Shown here: piece by piece, positions 11,950 to 22,986 of the stretch
Numbering within the stretch: the first letter of the stretch is position 1
Layout of the letters: each line of letters begins with the position of its first letter
Assembly: GCF_963675165.1 (NCBI RefSeq)
Contig: NC_087377.1
Span: 9,069,122-9,133,121, forward strand
Direction of reading: 5' to 3'
Origin: Halichondria panicea
Taxonomy: Eukaryota > Porifera > Demospongiae > Suberitida > Halichondriidae
DNA length: 64,000 nucleotides
The notes under the pieces: model-generated
What the model saw: the letters and a program-made list of their open reading frames with translations, nothing else
What the model was told of the DNA's origin: nothing
The model's database searches: none
Translations under genes and position numbers: made by a program

Positions 11950-12190
11950 TAGAAAATCAACTGCAAAAATCGATAATCAGAAATCGATTGTCAAAGATTG
12001 TTGACGTATAATCGAAAATCAACAGTAAAAAATCGATTATTAAAAATCGATTGTCAAAGATCGTTGACGTATAATCAAAAATCAACTGTAAAAAATCGAT
12101 TATTAAAAATCGATCTTCAAAAATCGATTTTATATTTGATGCACACACAATTACATTCTGCCTGAATTTTGTCGCAAACGGCGTTCCATA
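11950..12190 (-). repeat. right TIR of the transposon
   Basis: It is the inverse of 6314-6545 at its outer end. Internally it has about three tandem units of roughly 62 bp, each with TTGACGTATAATC and ATCGATT motifs, where the left TIR shows one such unit followed by a different short repeat. The two ends are therefore not identical in length or repeat content. Confidence 0.85.
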
Positions 12191-12196
12191 GCGTCT

Positions 12197-12697
12197 AGCT
12201 GCTTTGAAATTAAGGCAAATCATGAAGTCTTTTACTTAACTCAATGGAATGTGCTGACATTGCAATTAGTTTCCTGGGGGACGGAAGTGCTGCTGCCACG
12301 CCCATTTTACTATCAACTTAATGTGCATGAAAATGTGCATGACTTCAGTTTGCAACTGCATTCTGTACTGCCATGTGCTTGATCTATTTATGCAAGACTG
12401 CATGCAAAATTGAAGTTTTAGCTATTGAATGATTGCACGAGTGATTGTTAGCAAGCGCTCAGGAGAGGAGCTACAGCCCACAGAAAACAAGCAGTTATGA
12501 CAGTAAATCCAACCTTCTGTGAACAAAACAAGAATGGCAACTTGCAGTATAATACTGTCTGTATAGCTACAGTATACAGTATGCAGTAAGCTAAGGTATA
12601 GGCAGGGTTTGTTGCAGAAAAATCACTCTAACTGGTTGGATTACTGTCTTACCTGCTTGCTAAGTAGAGTCTGAGGTCTCCCACATAGTGCTTACCA
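12197..12697. other. no gene seen
   Basis: AT-rich unique-looking DNA between the transposon's target duplication and the next MITE. I see no exon, repeat or RNA gene in it. Confidence 0.5.
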
Positions 12698-13709
12698 TCC
12701 GACTAGAAAAACATTTGCAATGTGAAAAATTGCTAGGATTGGCCAGGGGAACCACAAAAAAGCATGGAAACAAGAAATCCGACGAGAGCATAACTCCAAT
12801 CCGTTACAACGTCAATCACATGTACTGGTTGTTTTCCCGGCCAATAATTATAATGTAAATACGCAATTTTTACTGGTGGGGTGATGATCAATCCTTTTAT
12901 TATACATCCATTTGGAATGTGCGCATATAATCATGATGATTTGTGATGAATTGATGTTCCTAATACATGCAGTGTTGAGCACAGGTACACACAGTCCATC
13001 CATGCGTAGTAACATGCACGGACCGTACTGGTGACCTGCATGGAATGATGTGGTGGATGGAAGCTGGTAGAGATGGATCTGGAACACAGTCTATATACTA
13101 TGTATTGTACATGTTCATGACGTTGTAACAGATTGGAGTTATGCTCTCGTCGGATTTCTTGTTTCCACGCTTTTTTGTGGTTCCCCTGGCCAATCCTAGT
13201 CTCATGAATCAGCCGCCGTTCTTTGGAACCACCGTCCGAGCACTCTTGTCATCGTTTTATGTGCCAAGACGGAATTCCGTCTTGACCAATCAAATTGCAG
13301 AAGTCCAGTCAGGTGATGAACTTGGAGGCAGCAAAGAACTGCACTTTGCTCAACGCATTTGGATAATCATTACGCATGCATTACGCATGGTAAACACTTC
13401 ATACATAGAAGCTGCTACGAAGCATAAGCAAGGCAAGCAGGGGTCCTTGGGCACAGATTTAGCACCACAGCAAAACACAAGTAGAGAGAGATGCCTTCGC
13501 TTGGCGATTTGTATAACAATTAGGAAATATGTGTGGGCGTAAGATCACGATTTAATTACATTCCATTGGTTTTGTGAACAATCAACATTCCAGTTTGAAA
13601 TGACTTCATGACAAGAGTGCTCAGACGGTGGTTCCAAAGAACGGCGGCTGATTCATGAGACTAGGCCAATCCTAGCAATTTTTCACATTGCAAATGTTTT
13701 CTAGTCGGA
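12698..13709. mobile_element. MITE with about 100-bp TIRs, itself interrupted
   Basis: It begins TCCGACTAGAAAAACATTTG and ends in the inverse. The inner part of the TIR (AAATCCGACGAGAGCATAAC) recurs inverted near 13137-13165. The right TIR is split by the 467-bp element at 13197-13663. Related fragments occur near 51570-51620, 54895-55010, 55380-55480, 58575-58890 and 60190-60240. No clear target duplication; non-coding. Confidence 0.8.
13197..13663. mobile_element. MULE-like MITE nested in the previous element
   Basis: The termini are TAGTCTCATGAATCAGCCGC and the inverse, with TIRs of about 50 bp. The 9-bp duplication GGCCAATCC flanks both sides (13188-13196 and 13664-13672). Removing the element and one duplication restores the outer TIR exactly. 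Confidence 0.88.
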
Positions 13710-14959
13710 TTCCCTTTCTTTTTCAATACAAGTGGAACGTCAAGAGGCAGTACAGAAGTTCAAGAAGAGGAGATAGGACTAATCAGATTATCTCTGGACT
13801 AATAATTATACTGTATTGCTTGATATGTTGAATTTGTGAATCAGTATTAAATGACAGCCATTTAAGAGCATGATATATATAGCCAGTGCATATACATGTA
13901 GCATGCTTGTCAGAGAAAGGGACCACTATTCAAGGGGCTGGAGTCGAGGCTACTCCAGGCTCTGATTTTAGGCGCACGGTTTCTTAGCCACGCCTATCTA
14001 TTATTTGGACAACGCAATTGATGAGTCATTAAAGATGGCGGAATTGTCTAGGTAAGACAAATAGAGACTGAGAGGCCATCTGCCTTGTGGAAGCAATCGC
14101 AAATCTGAAGAAGCGCTTTGTAATCCAGGTTGTAGTCGTTTGGAAACCCTGTGCAGAATGTCCTGGAGAGGGCTGTACTTGGAGTAAATGCTGGGCAAGA
14201 AACTTACTTCTCACTTACATGTACTTACTCACTTACTTACACAACCAAAAAGTCCTGATCTGTTCCGTGTCCGTGTACAAGTCCGTACAGTTGTGTGCAA
14301 TTGAACTTGTACATTTCGTCTGGGCAATGACGTGTTACACAAGTGATAGCACAGATATGTGCGGAAGCTGTACAGTTGTGATTCAGCATTGTACATAATC
14401 TGGTACAGATATGTAAATATAAGCTAGAGCTGGTAGCTCGGTTGTATATCATTGTATTTACAGTAATTATGATAATTATAAATATAGATCTACAATCATG
14501 CAGTTGGCAGAGACAATTATGTATTGACAAGTGCATGCATGAAAAGGATGGTTAAAATAGCTAGAGGACAACTTATAAAAATTACTATGATAATGCTAAG
14601 TTGCTCTCGTTCTTGTTCGATTGTAAAAGGCTGCGTAGTAATGTTAAGTTAACAACGGACAGTCTTGCTCATTGTATATGGTGAAACCCAACTCGAGCTC
14701 CCGTAGGTCGAATTGTCCAGTGTAACATATGTACATGTCAGGAACATGTGTTTACGTGTTCAGTCCGAAGGGTCAAAAGCCTCTCATTTTGGCGAGGTGG
14801 AAGGGGGAAGATTCTTCTTCCATTATGGCACAGACCACTATATGCCGTCAATTAAGCAATTAGAATGAACAACAGGAGTCCTGCATACACAACCTGAAAT
14901 ATATTGTCAATGGTACATTGTATAATATTATATTCAAAAAATTGATATTGAACACTTAC
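13710..14959. other. no supported gene
   Basis: A short run near 14010-14200 has open frames on both strands but no recognisable domain and no partner exon. The block near 14220-14560 has low-complexity GTACA/TAATTAT text. Nothing assignable. Confidence 0.4.
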
Positions 14960-16260
14960 ATTCAAGCAAGAAGTAATTCGTACATGTGTCCATAAACTGC
15001 TCCATATACGTTTGCACCAAAACATCTAAGACTATGATGAATGTATATCGCATTCTCTTGGACTTCACACCATTCTGATTGGTGCCATTGAAAGACAAGG
15101 CAATATCTGGCAATATCTCTCAACTTGTTGGTTGAGCCTTGTTTTTAGATAGCATGCAAACAAACATAATTATATATAGCTTAATCCATGCATGTACAAT
15201 ACCTTTCTCAGTGCTGCTCCAGACTGATATAGCCTTGCCAAGATGTGTGATGAGACACCAGGCCATTCCATGCTGGTTGTAGAGATTAGTCAAGCCAGCA
15301 ACGCACCTAAATAAGTATAACAGGTAAACCAACAGCATAAATTATAATACTCACTGTTGAAAATCTCACTCTGGTAATAGCCACTTGAACAGACAAATCT
15401 CAATGCTTCTAATGTTGAAAACGAAGCAGTAATATCACCACTTAGGGCTCGTCTATTTGAAAAACTTTCTTCTCCCTCATCAATAAAGGCTTCACACCTG
15501 CAACACAAGACGAAGGAAGTGTTACATATCATATATACGTACACAGTTTAAACATTAACCTTTCAGTGTTAATTGAAAGCAGCAGTGGGACCGAAGAGAC
15601 AGCAAGGTCTTCCACAAGGTTGAGCATGCAGCGGGTGCACTTCCATTTTTTTAATGTTGTGTCCTTACCAGGTCTAAGAACCTCTTACATATACATACTT
15701 GTCTGCTTTCCAAAATGAAACACACTATGCAACTCTAAACACCTAGATACACACGCAGGGGTAGAGTTTGAAATGTAAAATGTACATGTACACACGTCTA
15801 AATGTATACGTACATGTAGTGCACTCACTTTTGAAAGTGCGAGCCATTCATAGTTAGTCACATAAGGGGTCACAATAAAAGCAGCCATCTAATAATTGAA
15901 ATAAATGTATAATCACAAAGTAACAGGGAAGTAGTGGATCATCAATTAACCCCTCGTCTGAATGTTGTCAAATAATGATGACTTTCAAGCCTAGAAATAT
16001 ATAATTATAATTTTGGTCATCAGTGCATACATAGTTAGACTCACGCGTTTCCACTCTATAGATGACTGACGTCTAGCTGTCTGGCCAGTTGTTCTACCTA
16101 ATAAAAATAACCAAAGTATTAAACTCTGGTTGTCTAACAAACCTTCATGTGAGTCTGCACCTTTCCACACTGTCAACAAGCGTTAATGCCTGCTTCTTAA
16201 TAGCTACAGTAATAAACAATTTAAATCACAAGCTCTCATTTGCTCACATGCACAGATGTG
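14960..16260 (-). CDS. possible multi-exon gene remnant, unrecognised
   Basis: Exon-like minus-strand segments with GT-AG edges lie at about 16165-16207 (AIKKQALTLVDSVER), 15836-15890 (MAAFIVTPYVTNYEWLALSK), 15562-15650 (LVEDLAVSSVPLLLSINTER), 15355-15499 (CEAFIDEGEESFSNRRALSG) and 15202-15307 (CVAGLTNLYNQHGMAWCLIT). The order is plausible but the full chain is not phase-checked, and one segment (about 16040-16100) carries a stop in the likely frame. I recognise no domain. It could be a decayed gene or a fragment moved here by transposons. Confidence 0.35.
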
Positions 16261-16477
16261 TAGCAGAGCAGCTCCTTCCTCACTTGTGATACATAGCAGA
16301 ACATCACATTGGTAATCACGAGTGAAGTACATATTGCACACACATCTTTAACACACATCTGATCCACTTGTATTACAAAATAGATTTCATACGGTTCTGT
16401 GCACACATCAGTATAATAAGTGCACCTCTCACAGATGCTAATCATATACGTGGATTTTTGGTTGTGTAGTCAGTCAG

Positions 16478-16960
16478 ACCAAGGGCGTATACAGAGAAGA
16501 GGGCATGCAACTCGCCCTATTCTCAGAATCATCTGACTTCGTATTGTCACTATTGAGCTATTTTTAGAACTGCCCACAAAAACGCCCACGCGTAACCTTT
16601 GACCGCACAAGGTAAATCATGTGCTAGCATAGATTGAAGAGTTAGACTCTTCAATCTATGGTGCTAGCTAGCTAGCTCGATTGCAGCATAGTAAAACTAG
16701 CTCTCAGCAGCAGTATGGCTCGTACTAGCAGTGTCAAAGGCAAACCATCCAACAGTTGCAACTCCAAGAAGATGAAACCTAGGTACAATAAACCTGTCTT
16801 CCTGAGTCTCTGGTACTTCTTAACAATGCGCCTAGCACTTAACTTCCCGCTCGAAGGGGTTGTCTTGGACCTGGCTGGACTAGGACTGGTCATGACACTT
16901 CTCTAAAATAATACTCCACTGTTAGCTAGCTAGCTAGCTAGCTAGCAAAGGCTAGGCAGC
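16478..16960 (+). pseudogene. vestigial third copy of the receptor 5' region
   Basis: 16485-16620 and 16665-16906 resemble the DNA upstream of and including the leader exon of the receptor copies (compare 32755-33105 and the reverse of 1690-1990): shared text includes AGGGCATGCAACTCGC-like and GGACTAGGACTGGTCATGA blocks. Here the leader reads ATG-ACA-CTT-CTC-TAA and stops at once, and no Ig/FN3 exons follow. A 63-residue ORF at 16715-16906 crosses it but is probably fortuitous. A 33-bp mini-transposon sits inside. Confidence 0.65.
16628..16660. mobile_element. 33-bp mini-transposon: two TIR ends and a 3-bp centre
   Basis: A 15-bp arm (CATAGATTGAAGAGT), the triplet TAG, then the 15-bp inverse, flanked on both sides by the 7-bp duplication GTGCTAG (16621-16627 and 16661-16667). 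The arms equal the outer 15 bp of the 517-bp MITE at 5793-6309. Confidence 0.88.
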
Positions 16961-18129
16961 TCTGATGTATTAAGCGAAGACAGTAGTAGTGACTGTGAGG
17001 AGGTAGAATGAGTAGAGGAAGTACAGTCCAGTGCAAGATGATATTAACTATTCTATAATTAGTCTAGTAAATAGTCTATAATTATTATTTTATAGTAGAT
17101 CTACCCCTGTACCCATGTAATTATATCCAAAAAGCAAGCCACTCAATGTTGGTAGCATGCATGTAGATCAAAAGAAGTGTGGCTGACTCATAACACTAGC
17201 ATGAGATAAGCAAAGGGTGAAATTGTTGATGATTTGTACGTGTACGTGTACATGCTAATATTATAATAGTCTTGAGAGTATTAATTTATAGTACATGATA
17301 AACTGTTTCTTGATCGTTTACGAAGTGGCTGTGAGAGAGACACATTCCAACTTGCCGGTTCGAAATTCCTATACAAGTTTAGATACACGGCACTTGAAAA
17401 GAGGTTGGACGTTAATGCTGTCTTCACCGATGGTGTTGCCTAGAGAAGTAGCACTCGAGTAGGTCCTGGGATAAATTTCACTTGATAGTATAATTAGCTA
17501 ACATTTGGCAATTGATATCTTAGCTCAGCGAAAGACAACACTGCAATTTGGAAAGTTAATGACATGTACATGTACGTGTGAACTTATTGATAGAAATCAT
17601 AATTGTAGTTGTAATAAGAACGTAGCATTAATTTTTGTTTAACAGTACATGTACATTGATTTTACATATTTTTCTTGAGGCTGTATTTTTCCAATAACTT
17701 TACTGTATGCTTAGTTAATAGATTCTCCTGCTGCATCAATACACGAAGGTTTTCATCAGCTAAATATGCAAAAAGTAGGCTCAACAGGTTTAGAAATAAT
17801 CTCACGCAAAAAGTGCAACTAACTCATGCTTTAGCCCTTTCATAACAGTTGTCAAACATAGATTCTCCTCGTAGTTTACAGTGTACTTCAAGTATTACTA
17901 CTGAATGGTAACCTGAATATTTACTGTCCAAGCCAAAAATCTCACACAAAGTATTTTTACAGGAAAATTTATGCTAAAATATGATATTCTCCCATGAGCT
18001 TAGAGAAACTAGTCTTACCTACAAGCCCACTGCAAGTATCAATGTGTGCCGGTCATTTTCACCAGTTTTCAGACACGGAACACTGTTTACTACGCTCTGG
18101 TTGCTATATAAACATGACAGTTACAGGTT
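16961..18129. other. no gene seen
   Basis: AT-rich DNA with short TACATGTAC-type palindromic words. No exon with convincing edges, terminal repeats or RNA gene noted. Confidence 0.4.
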
Positions 18130-19219
18130 TCTAACATAATCTGCTCGTTACGATGATAGCTTCAGACAATTCCCGTGGACCCCTCCGGATACTAGGCCGT
18201 TTCACATCCACGTCAGTACTGTATCATCTATGCAAGAACTCAGCAAATCCCTGTAGACACAAACTAAAAACAAAAAATGGCTGTCAAAAGTTTATTTCAA
18301 GAAGTCTGTTCTCAACCTCAAAAGAAGCCAACTGGGGGTTCCACAGGAGCTAAAGTTCGAGACTGAAGATACCAAGCAAGTCTTTGTAGGTATAATTGAC
18401 AGTGCTAAGCGTTATCTTGCTGCCAGAGATGCATTGGCCCAACATGAGGATCTGACAAACTGATGCTGTTGTTGAAGATGTGGACATAAATAACTCAAGT
18501 AAGTAGTCCATAGGTCTATAGTAAAAGTAGTAGTATAAAATAATGTGACTTCATCAACCTGCGAACGCTTTTTCGCTTTTTAATATTAATTTTGTTGTTC
18601 ATTTTTCATGGATAAAGTAACGAAGAGGAGAGTTGAAAGTCTGTAGGGAAAGACCTTTGTATAATATCTATTTGCAGTTTGTTCGTTCATATATAGTCAT
18701 TATGCCTCAGTTGGGCATGTGCAAGGTATACGGTAATTTGTCTGTGTATGTGTAGATCGACTGTTACAGCTGCTCGATGATAAATGAAGCTCGAAGAGTT
18801 TCTGTATAATTATTGTAGGCTGCTAATCATAATTATTTCTTGAATTGCAATTAGTTGGGTTTGCAAAATAATGCTTACGGTTATGTTTGCTTACTTTGAA
18901 AGCTAGTACAACTTGTGTGCAGCAAAATAGGGGAGTAACGAGTAAAATAAAAAGAATTAAGCATTATCCACCAGGGCCGATGAATCCATCTAAAATGTTT
19001 ATATGTACAGTGCATTCATTAATAATGGTACTGCATGTAGCTTCATTGCCTACACTGAGGCATCATCACCCTTTTAGTAACATTTATTTTTTTCCTCAGG
19101 TCGCGTCGAAGGACGCTTTGAAGGACTGCGACTGCCTTTGCTTGTTGACAGTCTCCCTGGGTACACCATCAACCTATGTAGAAAATGTAAGTATTACTAT
19201 CTGTATCAAGCAATAATTA

Positions 19220-19560
19220 TTATATCCCTAGCTCTTTGCTGGGGGGAGGAGAGCCTCACTGTCTGGTGGCATGCACTCCACTTGCCCTATTAAAATAGTA
19301 TAGTAAAGAATTTAGATGTACTGATATTCATATAAATCCTTTTCAGAATCGAACTTTTGGTGAATTTCCACAATGGCACAGTTTCACAGTTTCAATGCCG
19401 TCTATTATGCAAGAAAGCAAGCTTCCTAACTCTTCCACAACGTTCCCTGGAGTATGCTCACTGTAGCTGACCTGGAGCTGAAAAGATTCCCATAGCCTTT
19501 TGCTGTATCTATACATAAAGTATTTGTCAGCCATTTATTTTATTTTTTTGTTTTTTGTTT
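19220..19560 (-). pseudogene. truncated copy of the N-terminal exons of the 22 kb minus gene
   Basis: On the minus strand, MADK... and FQLQVSYSEHTPGNVVEELG parallel MADNKPRLK and VQLQVSYSNNPPVKFLEELR of the gene at 21924-22986. The flank GGAGAGCCTCACTGTCTGG also matches. It lies inside an intron of the plus-strand gene and lacks the C-terminal exons, so it is probably dead. Confidence 0.6.
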
Positions 19561-20946
19561 TTTGTTTTTTGTTTCTGCTTCTGGTAAAAAAGAAAAACTA
19601 CCAAGAATGTATTTCCCTTCCCTTTGTGTATATTTTTTAGTGTTCACAGTGTGTAGTGAATGGGTTCTGAGCGCTTTTGCGCAAGAGAAAAAACAGCTCG
19701 TTACTAAGGCTTGAATGAAAATTTAGGGGTCAAAGGTCGCGCCCACGGCAGCTCTTTTTATACTCAAAACTCGCTCCGAGTTCCGGAAGTTGCTAATCCG
19801 GTAATTAAAGCCAACATAAGCGTGTCCTTGCTGCTAGAGGCTCATTGCCCTTGGACAACAGAGAGCTTCTCTCTAGATTGTTGGACAATATGGAGGAACT
19901 GGCAGCTGAAGGTATAGTTACAACCCCCCCTGACAGAGTTTTCCCCGACTCTGATCAACATAAAGTCGTGCCCATGTTGGAGAATTCAGGTTTGTCAGCT
20001 GTGATATTTAATATGGCAACGAACCCCGTATTGTTTAGGAATATTCACTGGCAATACCAACGCCAGTGACGACCAGTTGTTCATTTGTGAGCGAAAAACA
20101 TTTTCCCGTCTGTGTACTAGTCTATCCCAACCATGTCCGTGCCAGTCATACTCTCGGAAGCCCACCACTTTTCGTCAGGTAGCGTGTAATTTGGACTGTC
20201 CAAATATCATCTTTTTTGCAGAAGGGGCACGTCCTCCGCATCGAGTTTCAATGTGACAATTGCGGTAAGTGATAGCAATGTACATTCTGTATTATCGAGT
20301 TAGTGTATTTACAGGCACCAAGAATGTTGCCAAGAAGATGACAAAACTAGCAGTTGGGACCAAGAAGACTCAAGGAAAGACCTGGTTTCCAGAGTTATCT
20401 GACAAACGTATGTTGAAATTGCTGAGCCACATAAACATAATTCCCACCAGGTAAAAGTACAAAAGTCCACTTGTACTACTGTATGAAGAACTGTAAGAAC
20501 TGTGCTCAGTCAGCAGAAAAGCTACGGAAAAGCATTTTGAATATCAGCAAACATTATCAGGTGAGCCTACATCTACCTTCATGTTGTCTATAGCTTTGTT
20601 GCCTCCACCGAGGCATCAACCACTCGCGGTGCTTCCATTAAAAATTGTGTTCACAGAACAAGCACGACGACTGTGAGGAAAGCTCATTTTGCAAGTGTCC
20701 AGGTTACAGGCCCACCAAAATTCTACTTAAAGATCCTGCTGCCATCGAAGCATATGAGATGACACTAAAGGAGACCCTTATATATAAGAGTGCGGAGTCA
20801 TACTGTCGAGTGAGGATGTTAATTAATTTAGGGTGACCCATATATAATTATGTTGATGGCATCATTGACAATTATGTCATGCCTATGTTTATTTGCAGTG
20901 TCGTGACACGTACTGGGTCGAGTCTTTCAATCACCAGCTACTCACA

Positions 20947-21354
20947 TAGTCTCGCGAGCAGACGTGGGAGGGAGGGAACGTCTGGTAACTATTGCAGCAA
21001 TTCCGTGGACCCCTGCCAGAATGTTGGCAGTGCCAATCAGATTTGTCCACGTCATAGTGGGCGGGTAACACCCCGTATATTTTCCTATTATAGCATAAAA
21101 TGAACGTGAAAAGAAGGATTATTGACTCTAGCAAAGGCTAATTTTAGTGTTGAACTATACCTGGTTGCGAAGGAACTTGGTTACAAGGAGCTCAGACCAA
21201 GCAAGAGCTAGCTAGCTGCAAATGAAAATATTTGTCTACATGTGAATTTGGTTAATTAACAAATATCTTGCACGTGACTACATTCCTCAGTGCCATGGAA
21301 TTGCTGCAATAGTTACCAGACGTTCCCTCTAGGACAAGTCTGCTCGCGAGACTA
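20947..21354. mobile_element. MULE-like MITE inserted in a coding exon
   Basis: TIRs start TAGTCTCGCGAGCAGAC and extend about 60 bp with small indels. The 9-bp duplication CTACTCACA is on both sides (20938-20946, 21355-21363). Excising the element with one duplication rejoins the host exon in frame (HQLL|TYIPKR). Confidence 0.9.
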
Positions 21355-21923
21355 CTACTCACATACATACCAAAACGTATTCACTTTGGATCAAGTACTT
21401 TTGCAATGAGAATGAACCTGGCTATTATGGACTGGGTATGTCCATACTGTGTACAAATATCTATGTATTTACATGTACATTACAGAACGAGAATGTATGT
21501 AGAGAAAGTACGAGTGAACGCGTAGTTCCAGACGCGAGGAGGCCTGATCGTAGGACTCCCATGAAAGTGCTGGTGAAGAAGTCATTTGATTTTGTGGACA
21601 ACATATGGGAGTGTTTCATTCAGCAAAGATCCGACGAGCTCAGGTATTGTTTTCTTTTAGGTGTGTGAATTGTTGATTTACATGTGTATATCTTCATCAC
21701 AGTGAGATTGATGAGGATGAGATGGATGGTGCCATGCAACCTGAGCAACAGTCAGAGGAGCCAACAGATTGGGATGATGATGACGTAACAAACGACGGTG
21801 TTCTTTTATTTGATGAAGATATACATGCAGACGAAGAAACATAAAGTAAGTGCATGTAACCTTATCTACAGACTTGCGAGCGCTTTTAGCAACAACAAAA
21901 ATTGTTTTTTTAGATTTTACATT

Positions 21924-22986
21924 TCATAGGACAATAAATGAAGAAGACGATTTATAGTCTGTGTACGGAACTCCTGGTGGGTTCGGAAACCGCCCACGCA
22001 CCTCCTGGAGAAACAAAATGAATTGTATTTTCAATGTAAGTACAAAAATACTTGAAACTTACCCTTAGCACACAAGTGGGCATTACATCCCTTCTGTCCT
22101 GTGCTGTTGTTTTTGTGTTTTTGTGCAGTATATATAAAGGGTGTTTCCACACTCCTAAGGTGCTCAAAAGTGTCCAAAACTTCCGATACATTTTGAATCG
22201 CTTACATAAGTTCCCCAAATTAGCTACTGCCGACCCTCTCAACCAGCTGGGTGGTGTAGCTGTGACACAGGGTGACAAGTGGCAGTGTTCACATGGGTTT
22301 TCTCCGCCCAATACAGGAGGAGGATCACCCTTCTCATAGCCACCAACAACTATGCAGAAAAAAAATTTTGCGGTTTATTTGTACTATATTTAGTGAAATT
22401 CACCTTTCTCAGGTTTATGAGATTGACTGTCTCCACTTCTCGGCTGTCTCTGCCCTCCACCTATGTAAAAAGATAAGTTAATTGATTGATATATGCCCTT
22501 TTATAGTCAGCATGCTCGTTTAATAACATTGACCTTTCTCAGACATTACTGACCATCTCTCTAGGGCACTACCACCCAAAAAAGATAAGTAACAATAACT
22601 TGGACTGCTGTTTCAAGTAATAACAATTATTGTATCTCCTTAGCATTACCTCTCTTTGGCCTCTTCGCTGGAGGGAGAGCCTCACTGTCTGGTTCCATGC
22701 ACACATTCGACAACCCTGATGGTATAGTGTAGTAGGTTTTTTGAGTGTTCATTAATTCACACAAATTCTCTTTCAGACTCACCTTCGTCAACTTCATCAA
22801 ATGGTTTGGTCTCGATGCTGTCTATTGTGACCTCATGGATAGAAGCAAGCTTTCTTAACTCCTCCAAAAACTTTACTGGAGGGTTGTTACTGTAGCTGAC
22901 CTGGAGCTGAACAGATTTTACTCATACTCTATTGTGTATGGCCTTATTTATACACTTACCTTGAGCCTTGGTTTATTGTCAGCCAT
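21924..22986 (-). CDS. short unrecognised gene convergent with the 18-21.8 kb gene
   Basis: Exons on the minus strand: 22986-about 22963 (MADNKPRLK), about 22911-22780 (VQLQVSYSNNPPVKFLEELR...), about 22725-22655 (ALPPAKRPKRG, nuclear-signal-like), small exons near 22590-22540 and 22475-22415 ending in similar EKG motifs, about 22350-22066 (NPCEHCHLSPCVTATPPSWL, then RFKMYRKFWTLL and RRDVMPTCVLR), and about 22003-21924 (EVRGRFPNPPGVPYTDY, stop at 21924). The C-terminal pattern of C-xx-C, YRKFW, IMP/VMP-x-C-V and RRRxPNPPG recurs, as I recall, in transposon-linked genes of aquatic animals and faintly resembles the P2X7-type C-terminal domain; I would not assign it. Its stop is 80 bp from that of the plus-strand gene. 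Confidence 0.55.

Larger units (their letters stand above)
6313..12190. mobile_element. autonomous-looking DNA transposon, IS3EU-like, carrying a HECT ligase gene
   Basis: The ends read TTATGGAACGCC... and ...GGCGTTCCATA and are flanked by the 6-bp duplication GCGTCT (5784-5789, displaced by the later MITE, and 12191-12196). Inverted terminal repeats extend more than 200 bp. The interior is filled by two convergent genes: DDE transposase 6605-8115 (plus) and UBZ-UIM-HECT ligase 8356-11857 (minus). Neither has a stop or frameshift. The 6-bp duplication, TAY/RTA-type ends and IS3-like catalytic core fit the eukaryotic IS3EU superfamily as I remember it; that name needs a database check. Boundaries are directly visible. 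Confidence 0.88.
18130..21844 (+). pseudogene. Cys/His-rich transposase-like gene, broken by a MITE
   Basis: Exons in order: about 18274-18528 (ELKFETEDTKQVFVGIIDSA, with an apparent 1-nt frameshift near 18458), 19101-19189 (GRVEGRFEGLRLPLLVDSLP), about 19820-20178 (Cys-rich end), 20222-20266, 20315-20407, 20453-20559 (YYCMKNCKNCAQSAEKL), 20656-20812 (DDCEESSFCKCPGYRP), 20900-21434 (CRDTYWVESFNHQLL then IPKRIHFGSSTFAMRMNLAI), 21486-21641 and 21703-21844 (acidic tail, stop TAA). The 20900-21434 exon is interrupted by a 408-bp MITE; without it the frame is continuous. The ES/TFN-x-LL...PKR...MRM..A..DWNEN pattern with upstream Cys/His clusters recalls DDE enzymes with a zinc-binding insert (Kolobok/MULE style), but I cannot name the family. 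It is convergent with the 21924-22986 gene. Confidence 0.6.

Noticed and set aside
14001-14214. Overlapping ORFs on both strands near 14.1 kb
   Set aside because: No domain, no partner exons and no splice-consistent extension; not supported as a gene.
16715-16906. 63-residue plus-strand ORF with a hydrophobic end
   Set aside because: The frame is not shared by the two intact receptor copies, where the conserved leader uses another ATG.
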